Source of the DNA: Candidatus Enterococcus myersii
GTDB lineage: Bacteria; Bacillota; Bacilli; Lactobacillales; Enterococcaceae
NCBI RefSeq assembly: GCF_017316025.1
Contig: NZ_JAFLVT010000008.1
Span: 248,001 to 312,000 of the forward strand
Direction of reading: 5' to 3'
Length of the DNA: 64,000 bases
Shown here in pieces: positions 10,601 through 19,723 of the stretch (position 1 is the stretch's first letter; every line of letters begins with the position of its first letter). The notes beneath the pieces were generated by a model. That model made no database searches. It saw only the letters and a list, made by a program, of their open reading frames with translations, and was not told the DNA's origin. The position numbers and the translations under genes are program-made.

Positions 10601-10709
10601 AAAAGAGGCTAGTTTGAAAAAGATGAATTGTAACGACCTTAAAAAGTTAGAGGAAAAAATCTAATCTTCTAAGGTTGTCAAAAAATTGTCTTTCAAGCAG
10701 CCTCTTTTT
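10601..10709 (+). terminator. Long nested hairpin terminator after deoD
   Basis: Outer arms AAAAGAGGCT (10601-10610) and AGCCTCTTTT (10699-10708) enclose a second inverted repeat built around GACCTTAAAAAG and CTTCTAAGGTTGTC (about 10635-10679). The last arm runs into T residues. At about 110 bases it is much larger than the other terminators in this window. The outer AGAGGCT/AGCCTCT arms resemble those of the terminator at 12401. Confidence 0.65.
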
Positions 10710-10801
10710 CTTGTGTAATGTAAGATTTAAGATACCGCTTTCTTTTATAGTAGCTTAGGGGTAAAGTAAGAATGTAGATTAATTTCAAAGGAGTGACAAG
10801 T

Positions 10802-11986
10802 ATGAATAATTTTACTTTTAATGTTGCAACAGATATCCGCTTTGGTAAAGATCGGTTGCATGAATTGACCGCAGTGATAGAAAATTTTGGCCAAAGGGTA
10901 TTACTTGTATATGGTGGTGGTAGTATTAAGAAAAACGGGTTGTATGACCGAGTCTTAAAGGAACTGGCGGACTTTAAAATTGTTGAACTGGCAGGAGTAG
11001 AACCAAATCCGCGCATTGAAACTGTGGCAAGAGGCGCAAAATTATGTGCTGAAAATGAAATTGACGTGATTTTAGCAGTAGGTGGCGGATCGACAATTGA
11101 TTGTGCCAAAGCCGTCGCAGCTGTCCATGGTAGTCCTAATGAAGAGCCATGGGCGGTAATTGAAAAAAGAAATTACGCTGGAGCTGCATTACCAATCGTC
11201 ACGATTTTGACGTTGGCCGCAACTGGTAGCGAAATGAATCGCGGTGCTGTGATTACCAATTGGCAGACCAACCAAAAATTAGGGATGGGAGGAGAAAATT
11301 TATTACCTAAAGTCTCCTTTTTAGATCCGCAAAATACGTTTAGTGTAGGGAAATACCAAACCGCAGCCGGTTCAGCAGATATTATGAGCCACTTATTTGA
11401 AAACTACTTTAATACAACGCCTGCAACAGACGTGCAAGACGGTATCAGTGAAGGCTTGATGCGGACAGTAACGAAAAATTGCCCAATTGCTTTAGCTACT
11501 CCAACAGACTATGATGCACGGGCAAATCTGATGTGGGCCAGCACCTTGGCATTAAACGGCTTAACTGGTAGTGGGAAAGGCGGTAGTTGGTCCTGTCATG
11601 CAATGGAACATGAATTGAGTGCCTTTTATGACATTACCCATGGAATTGGGCTAGCCATTTTAACTCCCCGTTGGATGCATCATGTGTTAAATGAAGAGAC
11701 TGCAGTGAAGTTTGCCCAATATGGCCGCAATGTTTGGCAAATTAATGAAACGGTACCGATGATGGCAGCCCGCATGGCGATTCAAAAAACATATGATTAT
11801 TTCAAAGCCTGTGGCATTCCGATGACATTGCCAGAAGTTGGGATTGAAGATGATCGCAAATTTGAAGTGATGGCCAAGCAAGCAGTGGCTTATAGCAAAA
11901 TTGCAACCGATGCTTTTGTACCCTTACAAGTGGAAGATGTTGTGAAAATTTACCAAGACAGTTTGGTTGAACAAAACTATTTATAA
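10802..11986 (+). CDS. Iron-containing alcohol dehydrogenase (butanol dehydrogenase-like)
   Basis: Group III Fe-dependent alcohol dehydrogenase, 394 residues, closest in motif pattern to the NAD(P)H-dependent butanol dehydrogenase/YugJ type. The nucleotide-binding LAVGGGSTID is at residues 91-100. Probable metal ligands are D193 and H197 (SADIMSH), H266 (CHAMEHE) and H280 (DITHG). The ATG at 10802 has AAGGAG nine bases upstream; the GTG at 10793 overlaps that site. The physiological substrate cannot be read from sequence. It is probably cotranscribed with the small gene that begins 16 bases after its stop. Confidence 0.9.
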   Translation: MNNFTFNVATDIRFGKDRLHELTAVIENFGQRVLLVYGGGSIKKNGLYDRVLKELADFKIVELAGVEPNPRIETVARGAKLCAENEIDVILAVGGGSTIDCAKAVAAVHGSPNEEPWAVIEKRNYAGAALPIVTILTLAATGSEMNRGAVITNWQTNQKLGMGGENLLPKVSFLDPQNTFSVGKYQTAAGSADIMSHLFENYFNTTPATDVQDGISEGLMRTVTKNCPIALATPTDYDARANLMWASTLALNGLTGSGKGGSWSCHAMEHELSAFYDITHGIGLAILTPRWMHHVLNEETAVKFAQYGRNVWQINETVPMMAARMAIQKTYDYFKACGIPMTLPEVGIEDDRKFEVMAKQAVAYSKIATDAFVPLQVEDVVKIYQDSLVEQNYL

Positions 11987-12002
11987 AAGGAGCTGTTGTG
12001 AA

Positions 12003-12233
12003 ATGTTAAAAGAGCAAGAGCTGTTTTTACAGTTCATTAAAGAGCGGGTAGTTGCAGGTCAAGAAGAACCAGCAACAGAAATTTTAGTAGCGGCTTTTGC
12101 CAAATTAGCAACCGATGAGTTTACGGTAAAAGAGTTTGCTGCTGTCAGTGAAAAATTAGTACCGCTGATTGCACCGCAGTACCAACCAGAAGTACAAGCA
12201 GCAATGGCCCGTTTTGCTAAAATGCTAAAGTGA
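12003..12233 (+). CDS. Small protein of unknown function
   Basis: A 76-residue protein I do not recognise. The ATG at 12003 has AAAAGGAG at 11985-11992, and the gene starts 16 bases after the alcohol dehydrogenase stop, so they likely share a transcript. The sequence is rich in Ala, Glu and Leu and lacks Cys, signal peptide or membrane segment. It looks almost entirely helical, with an acidic N-terminal half and a more basic end (ARFAKMLK). A convergent terminator separates it from gpmA. The good ribosome binding site supports a real gene. Confidence 0.7.
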   Translation: MLKEQELFLQFIKERVVAGQEEPATEILVAAFAKLATDEFTVKEFAAVSEKLVPLIAPQYQPEVQAAMARFAKMLK

Positions 12234-12344
12234 TTTTGAAAAGTAGAATAGACAGCTGGCATTACTGTGCATTTTGTCCTAACAGGTAAGTGAAAAAAGC
12301 GATGTCAGCAGTATTTATTTTAAGAAATAAGCTAAAAATAAAAA

Positions 12345-12397
12345 TTGCAGGTTGGGTATCTGTCTGATTGGTATTTAAAAATACCAGTTACCTGCAA
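12345..12397 (-). terminator. Distal second terminator for gpmA
   Basis: Arms TTGCAGGT (12345-12352) and ACCTGCAA (12390-12397) enclose an inner hairpin GGTATTT/AAATACC (12370-12385). Read on the minus strand, the structure is followed by a T-rich run, so it would back up the proximal terminator. Confidence 0.6.
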
Positions 12398-12400
12398 AAA

Positions 12401-12438
12401 AAGAGGCTGCAACAAAAGCACTTTTGTTGCAGCCTCTT
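12401..12438. terminator. Bidirectional terminator between convergent genes
   Basis: Perfect 18-bp complementary arms (12401-12418 and 12421-12438; core GAGGCTGCAACAAAAG) meet at a tiny loop. A-runs and T-runs flank both sides, so it can end both the plus-strand 76-residue gene and minus-strand gpmA. Confidence 0.9.
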
Positions 12439-12450
12439 TATATAAATGGC

Positions 12451-13137
12451 TTATAAGTAGTATTTTTTAGCTACTGATAAATCGTCGTTTAATTCATAAA
12501 CTAAAGGTTGGCCAGTTGGAATTTCAAGATCCATGATATCATCATCAGAGATGCCTTCAATGTGTTTAGCCAAAGCGCGTAATGAGTTGCCGTGTGCAGC
12601 TACTAAGACAGTTTTGTCGTCTTTTAATGCTGGCGCGATTTCATCTTGCCAGAATGGTAAAGCACGTTCTAAAGTAACTTTTAAGTTTTCTCCACCAGGA
12701 ACGTCCCGTGGATCTAACATAGCGTAACGACGGTCATTTGCTGCAGAACCAGGATCTGTTGCATCCAATAATGGAGGTAATGTGTCGTATGAACGACGCC
12801 AGATGTGAACTTGTTCGTCACCGTATTTTTCAGCGGTTTCTTTTTTGTTCAAACCTTGTAATGCACCGTAATGACGTTCGTTTAAGCGCCATGATTTAAC
12901 TTGTGGCACCCATAATTGGTCAGATTCTTCTAAGATATAGTTACAAGTTTTGATAGCGCGTTTTAATACAGAAGTATAAGCGATATCGAATTCGATGCCG
13001 GCTTCTTTAATTTTGCGGCCGCCTTCTTTTGCTTCTTCAACACCTTCTGGAGCTAGGTCTACGTCAACCCAACCAGTAAATTGGTTCAATGCATTCCATT
13101 CGCTCAAACCGTGACGAGAAAATACTAATTTTGGCAT
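12451..13137 (-). CDS. gpmA: 2,3-bisphosphoglycerate-dependent phosphoglycerate mutase
   Basis: Glycolytic interconversion of 3- and 2-phosphoglycerate through a phosphohistidine. The 228-residue length is standard. The phospho-acceptor is H9 in [10 protein letters not shown]. The second catalytic histidine lies in [11 protein letters not shown] near residue 182, and [14 protein letters not shown] near residue 86 carries the acid/base Glu. On the minus strand the ATG is preceded by AAAGGAGAG. The gene stands alone between terminators, consistent with a monocistronic glycolytic gene. Confidence 0.97.
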   Translation of the reverse strand: MPKLVFSRHGLSEWNALNQFTGWVDVDLAPEGVEEAKEGGRKIKEAGIEFDIAYTSVLKRAIKTCNYILEESDQLWVPQVKSWRLNERHYGALQGLNKKETAEKYGDEQVHIWRRSYDTLPPLLDATDPGSAANDRRYAMLDPRDVPGGENLKVTLERALPFWQDEIAPALKDDKTVLVAAHGNSLRALAKHIEGISDDDIMDLEIPTGQPLVYELNDDLSVAKKYYL

Positions 13138-13218
13138 GAATAACTCTCCTTTGTCATTTGGTTTCTGAAATTTTCAATTCCTTCCACATTGTACACTGTT
13201 TTAGTGCATTTTGCCACT

Positions 13219-13267
13219 AAAAAAAGGCACAGCACCTTGCTCTTTTGAAAAAGACAAGTCGCTGTGC
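13219..13267 (-). terminator. Terminator after the recombinase-like gene
   Basis: GCACAGC (13227-13233) pairs with GCTGTGC (13261-13267), with additional inner pairing around CTTG/CAAG. Seven A at 13219-13225 read as the U-tract on the minus strand. Confidence 0.8.
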
Positions 13268-13273
13268 AGCAAT

Positions 13274-13858
13274 TTAATTCGTAATTTTTTCCAATTCTTC
13301 AGGGGCTAAATTAATGTATTTATAGCAGGTTCCCACTGATACACCACACTTAGAAGAAATGAATTGAATTGTTTCTTTTTTATCGTAATAAAGCTGGCGA
13401 ATTTTTTTCACCGTTTTCCCATCGATTTTGGGACGACCGCCAATTTTACCTTTTTGGCGGGCTTTGTTTAGACCGACAAGGGTACGCTCTTTAATCAGCG
13501 CACATTCCATTTGTGCTAAGCCTTCCATTAAATTGAAGTAGATGTCACCCATCTGGCTTCTGGTGTCAATGCTTTCAGTCAAACTGACTAAATGCAAGTT
13601 GCGATTTTTAAATAAGCTGGTTAATTCGGTCAGTTGACGCGTAGAACGGCCCAAACGGTGCAAGTCGCTTACGACTAAGGCGTCACCTGGTTGCATTTGT
13701 GCAATCACAGTATCTAAATCGGCGTGATTTTCCTCGTGGTATTTTTGTTCAAAAGTATCTAAAAATACTGGGCCACAGCCATATTCCGTCAAAGACTTCA
13801 CTTGGGAATCTAAATCATTGTCGTTGATTGTGGTGCGGGCATAGCCAAAAATTGTCAT
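13274..13858 (-). CDS. Serine recombinase (resolvase/invertase) homologue lacking catalytic residues
   Basis: A 194-residue protein with the full resolvase layout: N-terminal catalytic fold, long E-helix (about residues 100-135) and C-terminal helix-turn-helix (about 148-185). It aligns without gaps to gamma-delta resolvase over residues 1-71. FGYAR, R8, R68 and R71 are kept, but the nucleophile Ser10 is Thr, Arg45 is His, Asp67 is His, and the position of Arg125 is Cys (AQMEC). Strand cleavage therefore looks unlikely while dimerisation and DNA binding remain plausible. The frame is intact with a good GAGGA site and its own terminator, so it is not an obvious pseudogene. No transposon genes or end repeats surround it. 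It may act as a DNA-binding regulator or be a relic; its target is unknown. Confidence 0.85.
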   Translation of the reverse strand: MTIFGYARTTINDNDLDSQVKSLTEYGCGPVFLDTFEQKYHEENHADLDTVIAQMQPGDALVVSDLHRLGRSTRQLTELTSLFKNRNLHLVSLTESIDTRSQMGDIYFNLMEGLAQMECALIKERTLVGLNKARQKGKIGGRPKIDGKTVKKIRQLYYDKKETIQFISSKCGVSVGTCYKYINLAPEELEKITN

Positions 13859-13943
13859 GATAAATCCTCACAGTCTTCATTTTCATTAAGAAAAATGTAG
13901 CATAAACTCCGTCAAAATGGTACCGTTTCTTGCAAAAAAACGC

Positions 13944-14004
13944 AAAAAAGCTTCTGAGAAGAGGAAAGTTCAAAAGTAGATCTTTATAAGGTAGAAGCTT
14001 TTTT
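13944..14004. repeat. Long-loop inverted repeat upstream of the recombinase-like gene
   Basis: Perfect 12-bp arms AAAAAAGCTTCT (13944-13955) and AGAAGCTTTTTT (13993-14004) surround a 37-base loop. It has terminator character in both directions, yet rpiA already has a strong terminator just beyond it. It lies in the promoter region of the recombinase-like gene. Confidence 0.6.
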
Positions 14005-14031
14005 AATAGTTACATGTTTTTTTGTTTGGTC

Positions 14032-14072
14032 AAAAAAAGGTTGGGATAAACACTACCTGTTGTTTATCCCAA
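14032..14072 (-). terminator. Terminator after rpiA
   Basis: Perfect 12-bp stem, TTGGGATAAACA (14041-14052) with TGTTTATCCCAA (14061-14072). On the minus strand it is followed by a T-run (A at 14032-14038). Confidence 0.9.
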
Positions 14073-14087
14073 TCTTGAAATGTTTAA

Positions 14088-14771
14088 TTAAGAAAAAGCG
14101 GGGTTGTGTAACGTTTTAGGGCCGTCTTTTTCACCGACAATTACCAACTGCGTCATATCTAAAAACAAGCCATGTTCCACTACCCCAGTCATGTGGATTA
14201 ATTCTTCAGCCAGTGCGTGAGGATCGGCGATTGTCTCTAAATGCAAATCAATAATATAATTGCCGCTATCCGTGTGCAAAAACTCGCCATCGCTTGTTTT
14301 ACGGAAAGTGGGGTTGTAGCCTTGTTTGGCTAAAATGTTGAAAATTTGTTGGCTGCCAAAAGGAATCACTTCAACTGGTAAGGGAAACTTACCCAATTTT
14401 TCGACCATTTTAGAGCTGTCAACAATCCAAATCACTTTATCAGAATACGTGGCAACGATTTTTTCATATAAGAGAGCAGCACCGCCACCTTTAATCCCTA
14501 AAAAATTAGGATCAACTTCATCGGCACCGTCAATGGTAAGATCAATGTGATCGACTTCATCAATTGAGGCCAATGGGATCCCTAGTTCTCTGGCTTGAAT
14601 TAAAGTTTGGGTAGAAGTGGTCACACCGGTAATTTGTAAATTCTCTTCTTTAATCATCCGACCCACTTCTGCCACCATGTGATAAGCAGTTGAACCCGTT
14701 CCAAGTCCGACTGTCATACCGCTTTTAATATGCTTGCAGGCTTCTTTGCCAACCATTTCTTTTAAGTCCAT
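14088..14771 (-). CDS. rpiA: Ribose-5-phosphate isomerase A
   Basis: Interconverts ribose-5-phosphate and ribulose-5-phosphate in the pentose phosphate pathway. It is 227 residues long, with phosphate-loop [11 protein letters not shown] near residue 22, the catalytic-site segment DGADEVDPN near 83-91 and [11 protein letters not shown] near 96. AAAGGGG precedes the minus-strand ATG. It connects functionally to the deo genes earlier in the window, which yield pentose-5-phosphates, but it is transcribed separately. Confidence 0.97.
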   Translation of the reverse strand: MDLKEMVGKEACKHIKSGMTVGLGTGSTAYHMVAEVGRMIKEENLQITGVTTSTQTLIQARELGIPLASIDEVDHIDLTIDGADEVDPNFLGIKGGGAALLYEKIVATYSDKVIWIVDSSKMVEKLGKFPLPVEVIPFGSQQIFNILAKQGYNPTFRKTSDGEFLHTDSGNYIIDLHLETIADPHALAEELIHMTGVVEHGLFLDMTQLVIVGEKDGPKTLHNPAFS

Positions 14772-15008
14772 CGTAATTTTTACCCCTTTACAAACTAATT
14801 TGACTTCATTTTAAAGCTTTTTTACGGGAAATGATAGCTTTCTGGCGTTTCTTTTACAGTTAAAAAAACTATAAAGCAACTTTATTCAAAATGGGCTTCA
14901 TAAAAAATTTTACTTCTATAGATAAATACAAAGAAGGCGTCATGGGAATGAGAAAAATCGGCTGCTTAAAAATTTTTCAAGAAGTTTGCAAAAGCTTTGC
15001 GTTTTTTA
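14772..15008. other. Gap upstream of the str promoter
   Basis: A/T-rich divergent intergenic region between rpiA and the str operon. It must contain the minus-strand rpiA promoter (TTTAAAAT on that strand near 14813 is a possible -10). A 63-codon plus-strand frame starting at 14891 runs through the str promoter and has no family features, so I do not call it. Confidence 0.5.
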
Positions 15009-15037
15009 TTGACACCTATTTTCAATCATGCTATTCT
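15009..15037 (+). promoter_or_regulatory. str operon promoter
   Basis: Consensus -35 TTGACA (15009-15014), a 17-base spacer and -10 TATTCT (15032-15037). It is one of the strongest sigma-A matches in the window and is placed about 165 bases before rpsL. Confidence 0.9.
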
Positions 15038-15201
15038 AACAAAGGTGCTTTGTCTACAGGTCTCTTAAAACAGACGTGCTGACTGTAAGAAAAGTACAAC
15101 TGACGATTATGCACAAGGCTGCATTATTTTTTATCGCTGAAAAAGAACCACCTGGATGTGTGGAGCTAGAAAGGCGAATCAAGGAAGGAGGAAAACAAGG
15201 G
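15038..15201 (+). promoter_or_regulatory. str operon 5' leader
   Basis: About 160 bases of untranslated leader precede rpsL and end in AAGGAGGA at 15185-15192. Leaders of this operon can carry a site for ribosomal-protein autoregulation; I see only short complementary segments here and cannot name a known motif. Confidence 0.5.
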
Positions 15202-15615
15202 ATGCCTACAATTAACCAATTAGTACGTAAACCTCGTAAATCCAAGGTTGAAAAATCAAATTCACCAGCATTGAACAAAGGATATAACAGTTTCAAAAAA
15301 GCTCAAACGAATGTGAACTCTCCGCAAAAACGTGGGGTTGCCACTCGTGTGGGTACAATGACACCGAAAAAACCGAACTCAGCTTTGCGTAAATATGCCC
15401 GTGTTCGTTTGTCTAACTTGATCGAAGTAACAGCTTATATCCCAGGTATCGGCCATAACTTACAAGAACACAGCGTTGTTTTATTACGTGGTGGACGTGT
15501 AAAAGACTTACCAGGGGTACGTTACCATATCGTTCGTGGTGCATTAGATACAGCTGGCGTTAACGACCGTAAACAATCTCGTTCTAAATACGGTACAAAA
15601 CGTCCTAAAGCTTAA
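15202..15615 (+). CDS. rpsL: 30S ribosomal protein S12
   Basis: Decoding-centre protein of the small subunit, 137 residues. The conserved [11 protein letters not shown] loop carries the wild-type Lys (K56, equivalent to E. coli K42), and [13 protein letters not shown] carries the second (E. coli K87 equivalent); changes at these sites confer streptomycin resistance, and neither is changed here. The ATG at 15202 with AAGGAGG gives the standard start [10 protein letters not shown]. It is first in the rpsL-rpsG-fusA-tuf run. Confidence 0.98.
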   Translation: MPTINQLVRKPRKSKVEKSNSPALNKGYNSFKKAQTNVNSPQKRGVATRVGTMTPKKPNSALRKYARVRLSNLIEVTAYIPGIGHNLQEHSVVLLRGGRVKDLPGVRYHIVRGALDTAGVNDRKQSRSKYGTKRPKA

Positions 15616-15678
15616 TCTAGTTTACAGACTATTATATAGAACACAATACAAAATGACTACGTAAAGGAGGAGTTACGG

Positions 15679-16149
15679 ATGCCTCGTAAAGGTCCAGTTG
15701 CAAAACGCGATGTTTTACCAGATCCTATGTATAACTCAAAATTAGTAACCCGTTTGATCAACCGTGTTATGGTTGATGGCAAACGCGGGATTGCTGCAAA
15801 TATTATCTATAATGCTTTTGACATTATTAAAGAATCTACTGGTAACGATCCATTAGAAGTCTTTGAACAAGCAATGAAAAATATCATGCCTGTCTTAGAA
15901 GTTAAAGCTCGCCGTGTCGGTGGTTCTAACTACCAAGTCCCAGTTGAAGTTCGTCCTGAACGTCGTACAACTTTAGGCTTACGTTGGGTTGTTAACTACG
16001 CACGTTTGCGTGGAGAACACACAATGGAAGAACGTCTTGCAAAAGAAATCATGGATGCAGCAAACAACACTGGTGCTTCTGTGAAAAAACGCGAAGACAC
16101 ACACAAAATGGCCGAAGCCAACCGTGCTTTTGCCCACTATCGTTGGTAA
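15679..16149 (+). CDS. rpsG: 30S ribosomal protein S7
   Basis: Primary 16S rRNA-binding protein that nucleates the head of the small subunit; 156 residues, the usual length. The start [16 protein letters not shown] and the Arg-rich segment [17 protein letters not shown] are diagnostic. AAAGGAGGAG precedes the ATG. S7 is the autogenous repressor of this operon in E. coli; whether that holds here is not known. Confidence 0.98.
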   Translation: MPRKGPVAKRDVLPDPMYNSKLVTRLINRVMVDGKRGIAANIIYNAFDIIKESTGNDPLEVFEQAMKNIMPVLEVKARRVGGSNYQVPVEVRPERRTTLGLRWVVNYARLRGEHTMEERLAKEIMDAANNTGASVKKREDTHKMAEANRAFAHYRW

Positions 16150-16151
16150 GA

Positions 16152-16229
16152 TCTTTTTTGCTCTTGCAAAAAAGACAATTCGATTGTTACACCAAGTAAG
16201 CGGGCAAAAGATTTCTTTTGCCGCTTTTT
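16152..16229 (+). promoter_or_regulatory. Two hairpins between rpsG and fusA
   Basis: The first is TCTTTTTTGC (16152-16161) with GCAAAAAAGA (16166-16175). The second pairs GCGGGCAAAAG (16200-16210, one bulged G) with CTTTTGCCGC (16215-16224), followed by five T. The second looks like a partial terminator that would tune fusA/tuf readthrough from the str promoter. Confidence 0.65.
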
Positions 16230-16252
16230 AAAGAGAGGAGCACAAGCAAGAA

Positions 16253-18337
16253 ATGGCTAGAGAATTTTCGTTAGAAAAAACTCGTAATATTGGTATCATG
16301 GCTCACGTCGATGCAGGTAAAACTACTACGACTGAACGTATCCTTTATTATACAGGTAAAATCCATAAAATTGGTGAAACCCACGAAGGCGCTTCACAAA
16401 TGGACTGGATGGAACAAGAACAAGAACGTGGTATCACTATCACTTCTGCTGCGACAACTGCTCAGTGGAAAGGTTACCGTGTCAACATCATCGACACACC
16501 AGGACACGTGGACTTCACAATTGAAGTACAACGTTCATTGCGTGTATTAGATGGTGCGGTTACTGTCCTTGACTCTCAATCAGGGGTTGAACCACAAACT
16601 GAAACTGTTTGGCGCCAAGCAACAGAATACCGCGTACCTCGTGTTGTATTCTGTAACAAAATGGACAAAATCGGTGCAGACTTCTTGTACTCAGTTTCTA
16701 CATTACACGATCGTTTGGGTGCTAACGCTCATCCAATCCAATTACCAATTGGTGCAGAAGAAGATTTCACCGGTATCATTGACCTTGTGACAATGAAAGC
16801 TGAAATCTACACAAACGACTTAGGTACTGAAATTCAAGAAACTGAAATTCCTGAAGAATACCTAGAACAAGCGCAAGAATGGCGCGAAAAATTAGTGGAA
16901 GCAGTAGCTGAAACTGATGAAGATTTAATGATGAAATATTTAGACGGCGAAGAAATTACTGAAGCTGAATTAAAAGCTGGTATCCGTCAAGCAACAATCA
17001 ACGTTGACTTCTTCCCTGTAATGGCTGGTTCAGCCTTCAAAAACAAAGGGGTTCAATTAATGTTGGATGCTGTTCTTGACTACTTGCCTTCACCATTAGA
17101 TGTTGAAGCAATTAAAGGGATCGATCCAAAGACTGACGAAGAAACAACTCGTCCAGCTGACGACGAAGCTCCATTTGCCTCATTAGCATTTAAAGTTATG
17201 ACTGACCCATTCGTAGGTCGCCTAACTTTCTTCCGTGTTTATTCTGGTGTCTTAGAAAGTGGTTCATACGTATTGAACGCTTCAAAAGACAAAAAAGAAC
17301 GTATCGGACGTATCTTGCAAATGCACGCCAACACGCGTAACGAAATCGACCGCGTTTATTCCGGTGATATCGCTGCTGCCGTTGGTTTGAAAGATACAAC
17401 AACAGGGGACACTCTTTGTGCCTTAGATTCTCCAGTAATCTTAGAATCAATCGAATTCCCTGACCCAGTTATCCAAGTTGCTGTTGAACCTAAATCAAAA
17501 GCTGACCAAGATAAAATGGGTATTGCATTACAAAAACTTGCAGAAGAAGATCCATCATTCCGTGTTGAAACAAACGTTGAAACTGGTGAAACTGTTATCT
17601 CAGGGATGGGTGAATTGCACTTAGACGTCTTAGTTGACCGTATGCGTCGTGAATTTAAAGTCGAAGCAAACGTAGGTGCTCCTCAAGTTTCTTATCGTGA
17701 AACTTTCCGTGCTGCTACTGAAGCAGAAGGTAAGTTTGTACGTCAGTCTGGTGGTAAAGGTCAATACGGTCACGTATGGATTGAATTTACGCCAAACGAA
17801 GAAGGTGCCGGTTTCGAATTCGAAAACGCCATCGTTGGTGGTGTGGTTCCACGTGAATACATTCCAGCTGTTGAAAAAGGTTTAGTAGATGCAATGGACA
17901 ACGGTGTCTTAGCTGGCTATCCATTAGTTGATATTAAAGCAAAACTTTACGACGGTTCTTACCATGATGTCGATTCAAGTGAAACTGCCTTCCGTGTTGC
18001 TGCTTCAATGGCATTGCGGGCTGCTGCTAAAAAAGCAAAACCTGCAATCTTAGAACCAATGATGAAAGTTACAATTACTGTTCCAGAAGATTACTTAGGT
18101 GATATTATGGGTCACGTAACTGCTCGTCGTGGTCGCGTTGAAGGTATGGAAGCACACGGTAACTCCCAAATCGTTAATGCTATCGTTCCGTTAGCAGAAA
18201 TGTTTGGTTACGCAACTACATTGCGTTCATCTACACAAGGTCGCGGTACTTTCATGATGGTATTTGACCACTATGAAGATGTACCAAAATCTATTCAAGA
18301 AGAAATCATTAAGAAAAACGGCGGCAAAGCTGAATAA
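16253..18337 (+). CDS. fusA: Elongation factor G
   Basis: GTPase that drives translocation of tRNA and mRNA on the ribosome. The 694 residues include G1 [13 protein letters not shown] near residue 17, switch [10 protein letters not shown] near 82, and NKMD near 136, followed by domains II to V with the typical C-terminal [22 protein letters not shown] precedes the ATG. Being in the str operon identifies it as the housekeeping copy rather than a TetM-like protein. Confidence 0.98.
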   Translation: MAREFSLEKTRNIGIMAHVDAGKTTTTERILYYTGKIHKIGETHEGASQMDWMEQEQERGITITSAATTAQWKGYRVNIIDTPGHVDFTIEVQRSLRVLDGAVTVLDSQSGVEPQTETVWRQATEYRVPRVVFCNKMDKIGADFLYSVSTLHDRLGANAHPIQLPIGAEEDFTGIIDLVTMKAEIYTNDLGTEIQETEIPEEYLEQAQEWREKLVEAVAETDEDLMMKYLDGEEITEAELKAGIRQATINVDFFPVMAGSAFKNKGVQLMLDAVLDYLPSPLDVEAIKGIDPKTDEETTRPADDEAPFASLAFKVMTDPFVGRLTFFRVYSGVLESGSYVLNASKDKKERIGRILQMHANTRNEIDRVYSGDIAAAVGLKDTTTGDTLCALDSPVILESIEFPDPVIQVAVEPKSKADQDKMGIALQKLAEEDPSFRVETNVETGETVISGMGELHLDVLVDRMRREFKVEANVGAPQVSYRETFRAATEAEGKFVRQSGGKGQYGHVWIEFTPNEEGAGFEFENAIVGGVVPREYIPAVEKGLVDAMDNGVLAGYPLVDIKAKLYDGSYHDVDSSETAFRVAASMALRAAAKKAKPAILEPMMKVTITVPEDYLGDIMGHVTARRGRVEGMEAHGNSQIVNAIVPLAEMFGYATTLRSSTQGRGTFMMVFDHYEDVPKSIQEEIIKKNGGKAE

Positions 18338-18388
18338 TTTTTGATGATTAGGATTTTTTTAAAAGAGCTATATTTTTTAAAAAAATTC

Positions 18389-18397
18389 GTGTACAAT
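18389..18397 (+). promoter_or_regulatory. Possible extended -10 promoter for tuf
   Basis: TG-x-ACAAT element: the sequence TGTACAAT gives a -10 of TACAAT (18392-18397) with an upstream TG, but only a weak -35. It would give tuf extra transcription independent of the str promoter. Confidence 0.45.
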
Positions 18398-18416
18398 AAT
18401 TAACGATGATAAGGGC

Positions 18417-18438
18417 AAACTGTCGCTTGCGGCAGTTT
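18417..18438 (+). promoter_or_regulatory. Hairpin in tuf leader
   Basis: AAACTGTCG (18417-18425) pairs with CGGCAGTTT (18430-18438) across a CTTG loop, with one G-U pair. No T-run follows, so it is probably an mRNA-stabilising or processing hairpin, not a terminator. Confidence 0.5.
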
Positions 18439-18489
18439 ACCTATCAAAAAATAAAAACTATTACGTATTTTTAGGAGGAACATTTTAAA

Positions 18490-19677
18490 ATGGCAAAAGA
18501 AAAATTTGACCGTTCTAAACCCCATGTAAACATCGGTACTATCGGACACGTTGACCATGGTAAAACTACTCTTACAGCTGCAATTACAACTGTATTATCT
18601 AAAAAAGGTCTAGCACAAGCTTCTGCTTACGATCAAATTGATGGTGCACCTGAAGAACGCGAACGCGGTATCACAATTTCAACTGCTCACGTTGAGTATG
18701 AAACTGAAAACCGTCACTACGCTCACGTTGACTGCCCAGGACACGCGGACTACGTTAAAAACATGATCACTGGTGCTGCTCAAATGGACGGCGCGATCTT
18801 AGTAGTATCTGCTGCTGATGGTCCTATGCCTCAAACTCGTGAACACATCCTATTGTCACGTAACGTTGGTGTTCCTTACATCGTCGTATTCTTGAACAAA
18901 ATGGACATGGTTGACGACGAAGAATTATTAGAATTAGTTGAAATGGAAGTTCGTGACTTATTGTCAGAATACGACTTCCCAGGCGACGACACTCCAGTTA
19001 TCGCAGGTTCAGCTTTGAAAGCCTTAGAAGGCGACGCTTCATACGAAGAAAAAATCTTAGAATTAATGGCTGCAGTTGACGAATATATCCCAACTCCAGT
19101 TCGTGATACTGACAAACCATTCATGATGCCAGTCGAAGACGTATTCTCAATCACTGGTCGTGGTACTGTTGCAACTGGTCGTGTTGAACGTGGACAAGTT
19201 CGCGTTGGTGACGAAGTTGAAATCGTAGGTATCGCTGAAGAAACTGCTAAAACTACTGTAACAGGTGTTGAAATGTTCCGTAAATTGTTGGATTACGCTG
19301 AAGCTGGCGACAACATTGGTGCATTATTACGTGGTGTGGCTCGTGAAGACATCCAACGTGGTCAAGTATTGGCTAAACCAGGTTCAATCACTCCACATAC
19401 AAAATTTGCGGCAGAAGTTTACGTTTTAACTAAAGAAGAAGGCGGACGTCACACTCCATTCTTCACAAACTACCGCCCACAATTTTACTTCCGTACAACT
19501 GACGTAACAGGCGTTGTTGAATTACCAGAAGGTACTGAAATGGTTATGCCTGGCGATAACGTTACTATGGACGTTGAATTAATCCACCCAATCGCGATCG
19601 AAGACGGTACTCGTTTCTCAATCCGTGAAGGCGGACGTACTGTTGGTTCAGGCGTTGTTACAACAATCGAAAAATAA
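18490..19677 (+). CDS. tuf: Elongation factor Tu
   Basis: Delivers aminoacyl-tRNA to the ribosome as a GTP complex; 395 residues. G1 [10 protein letters not shown] is at about residues 19-28, DCPGHADY near 82, NKMD near 137 and SALKA near 175. AGGAGG precedes the ATG. Codon use is strongly restricted, as expected for a very highly expressed gene. Confidence 0.99.
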   Translation: MAKEKFDRSKPHVNIGTIGHVDHGKTTLTAAITTVLSKKGLAQASAYDQIDGAPEERERGITISTAHVEYETENRHYAHVDCPGHADYVKNMITGAAQMDGAILVVSAADGPMPQTREHILLSRNVGVPYIVVFLNKMDMVDDEELLELVEMEVRDLLSEYDFPGDDTPVIAGSALKALEGDASYEEKILELMAAVDEYIPTPVRDTDKPFMMPVEDVFSITGRGTVATGRVERGQVRVGDEVEIVGIAEETAKTTVTGVEMFRKLLDYAEAGDNIGALLRGVAREDIQRGQVLAKPGSITPHTKFAAEVYVLTKEEGGRHTPFFTNYRPQFYFRTTDVTGVVELPEGTEMVMPGDNVTMDVELIHPIAIEDGTRFSIREGGRTVGSGVVTTIEK

Positions 19678-19689
19678 TTCTTGAACTTT

Positions 19690-19723
19690 AGAAGCAAAAT
19701 CTTCGGATTTTGCTTCTTTTTTT
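19690..19723 (+). terminator. Terminator of the str operon
   Basis: Perfect 12-bp stem AGAAGCAAAATC (19690-19701)/GATTTTGCTTCT (19706-19717) closed by the stable TTCG tetraloop and followed by a T-run. Confidence 0.95.

Noticed and set aside
13274-13858. A transposon or integrative element carried by the resolvase-like gene
   Set aside because: No transposase, cargo genes, terminal inverted repeats or target duplications are visible around it; neighbours are core metabolic genes.
14891-15082. A 63-codon plus-strand frame upstream of rpsL
   Set aside because: It runs straight through the strong str promoter, has no ribosome binding site and shows no family features.
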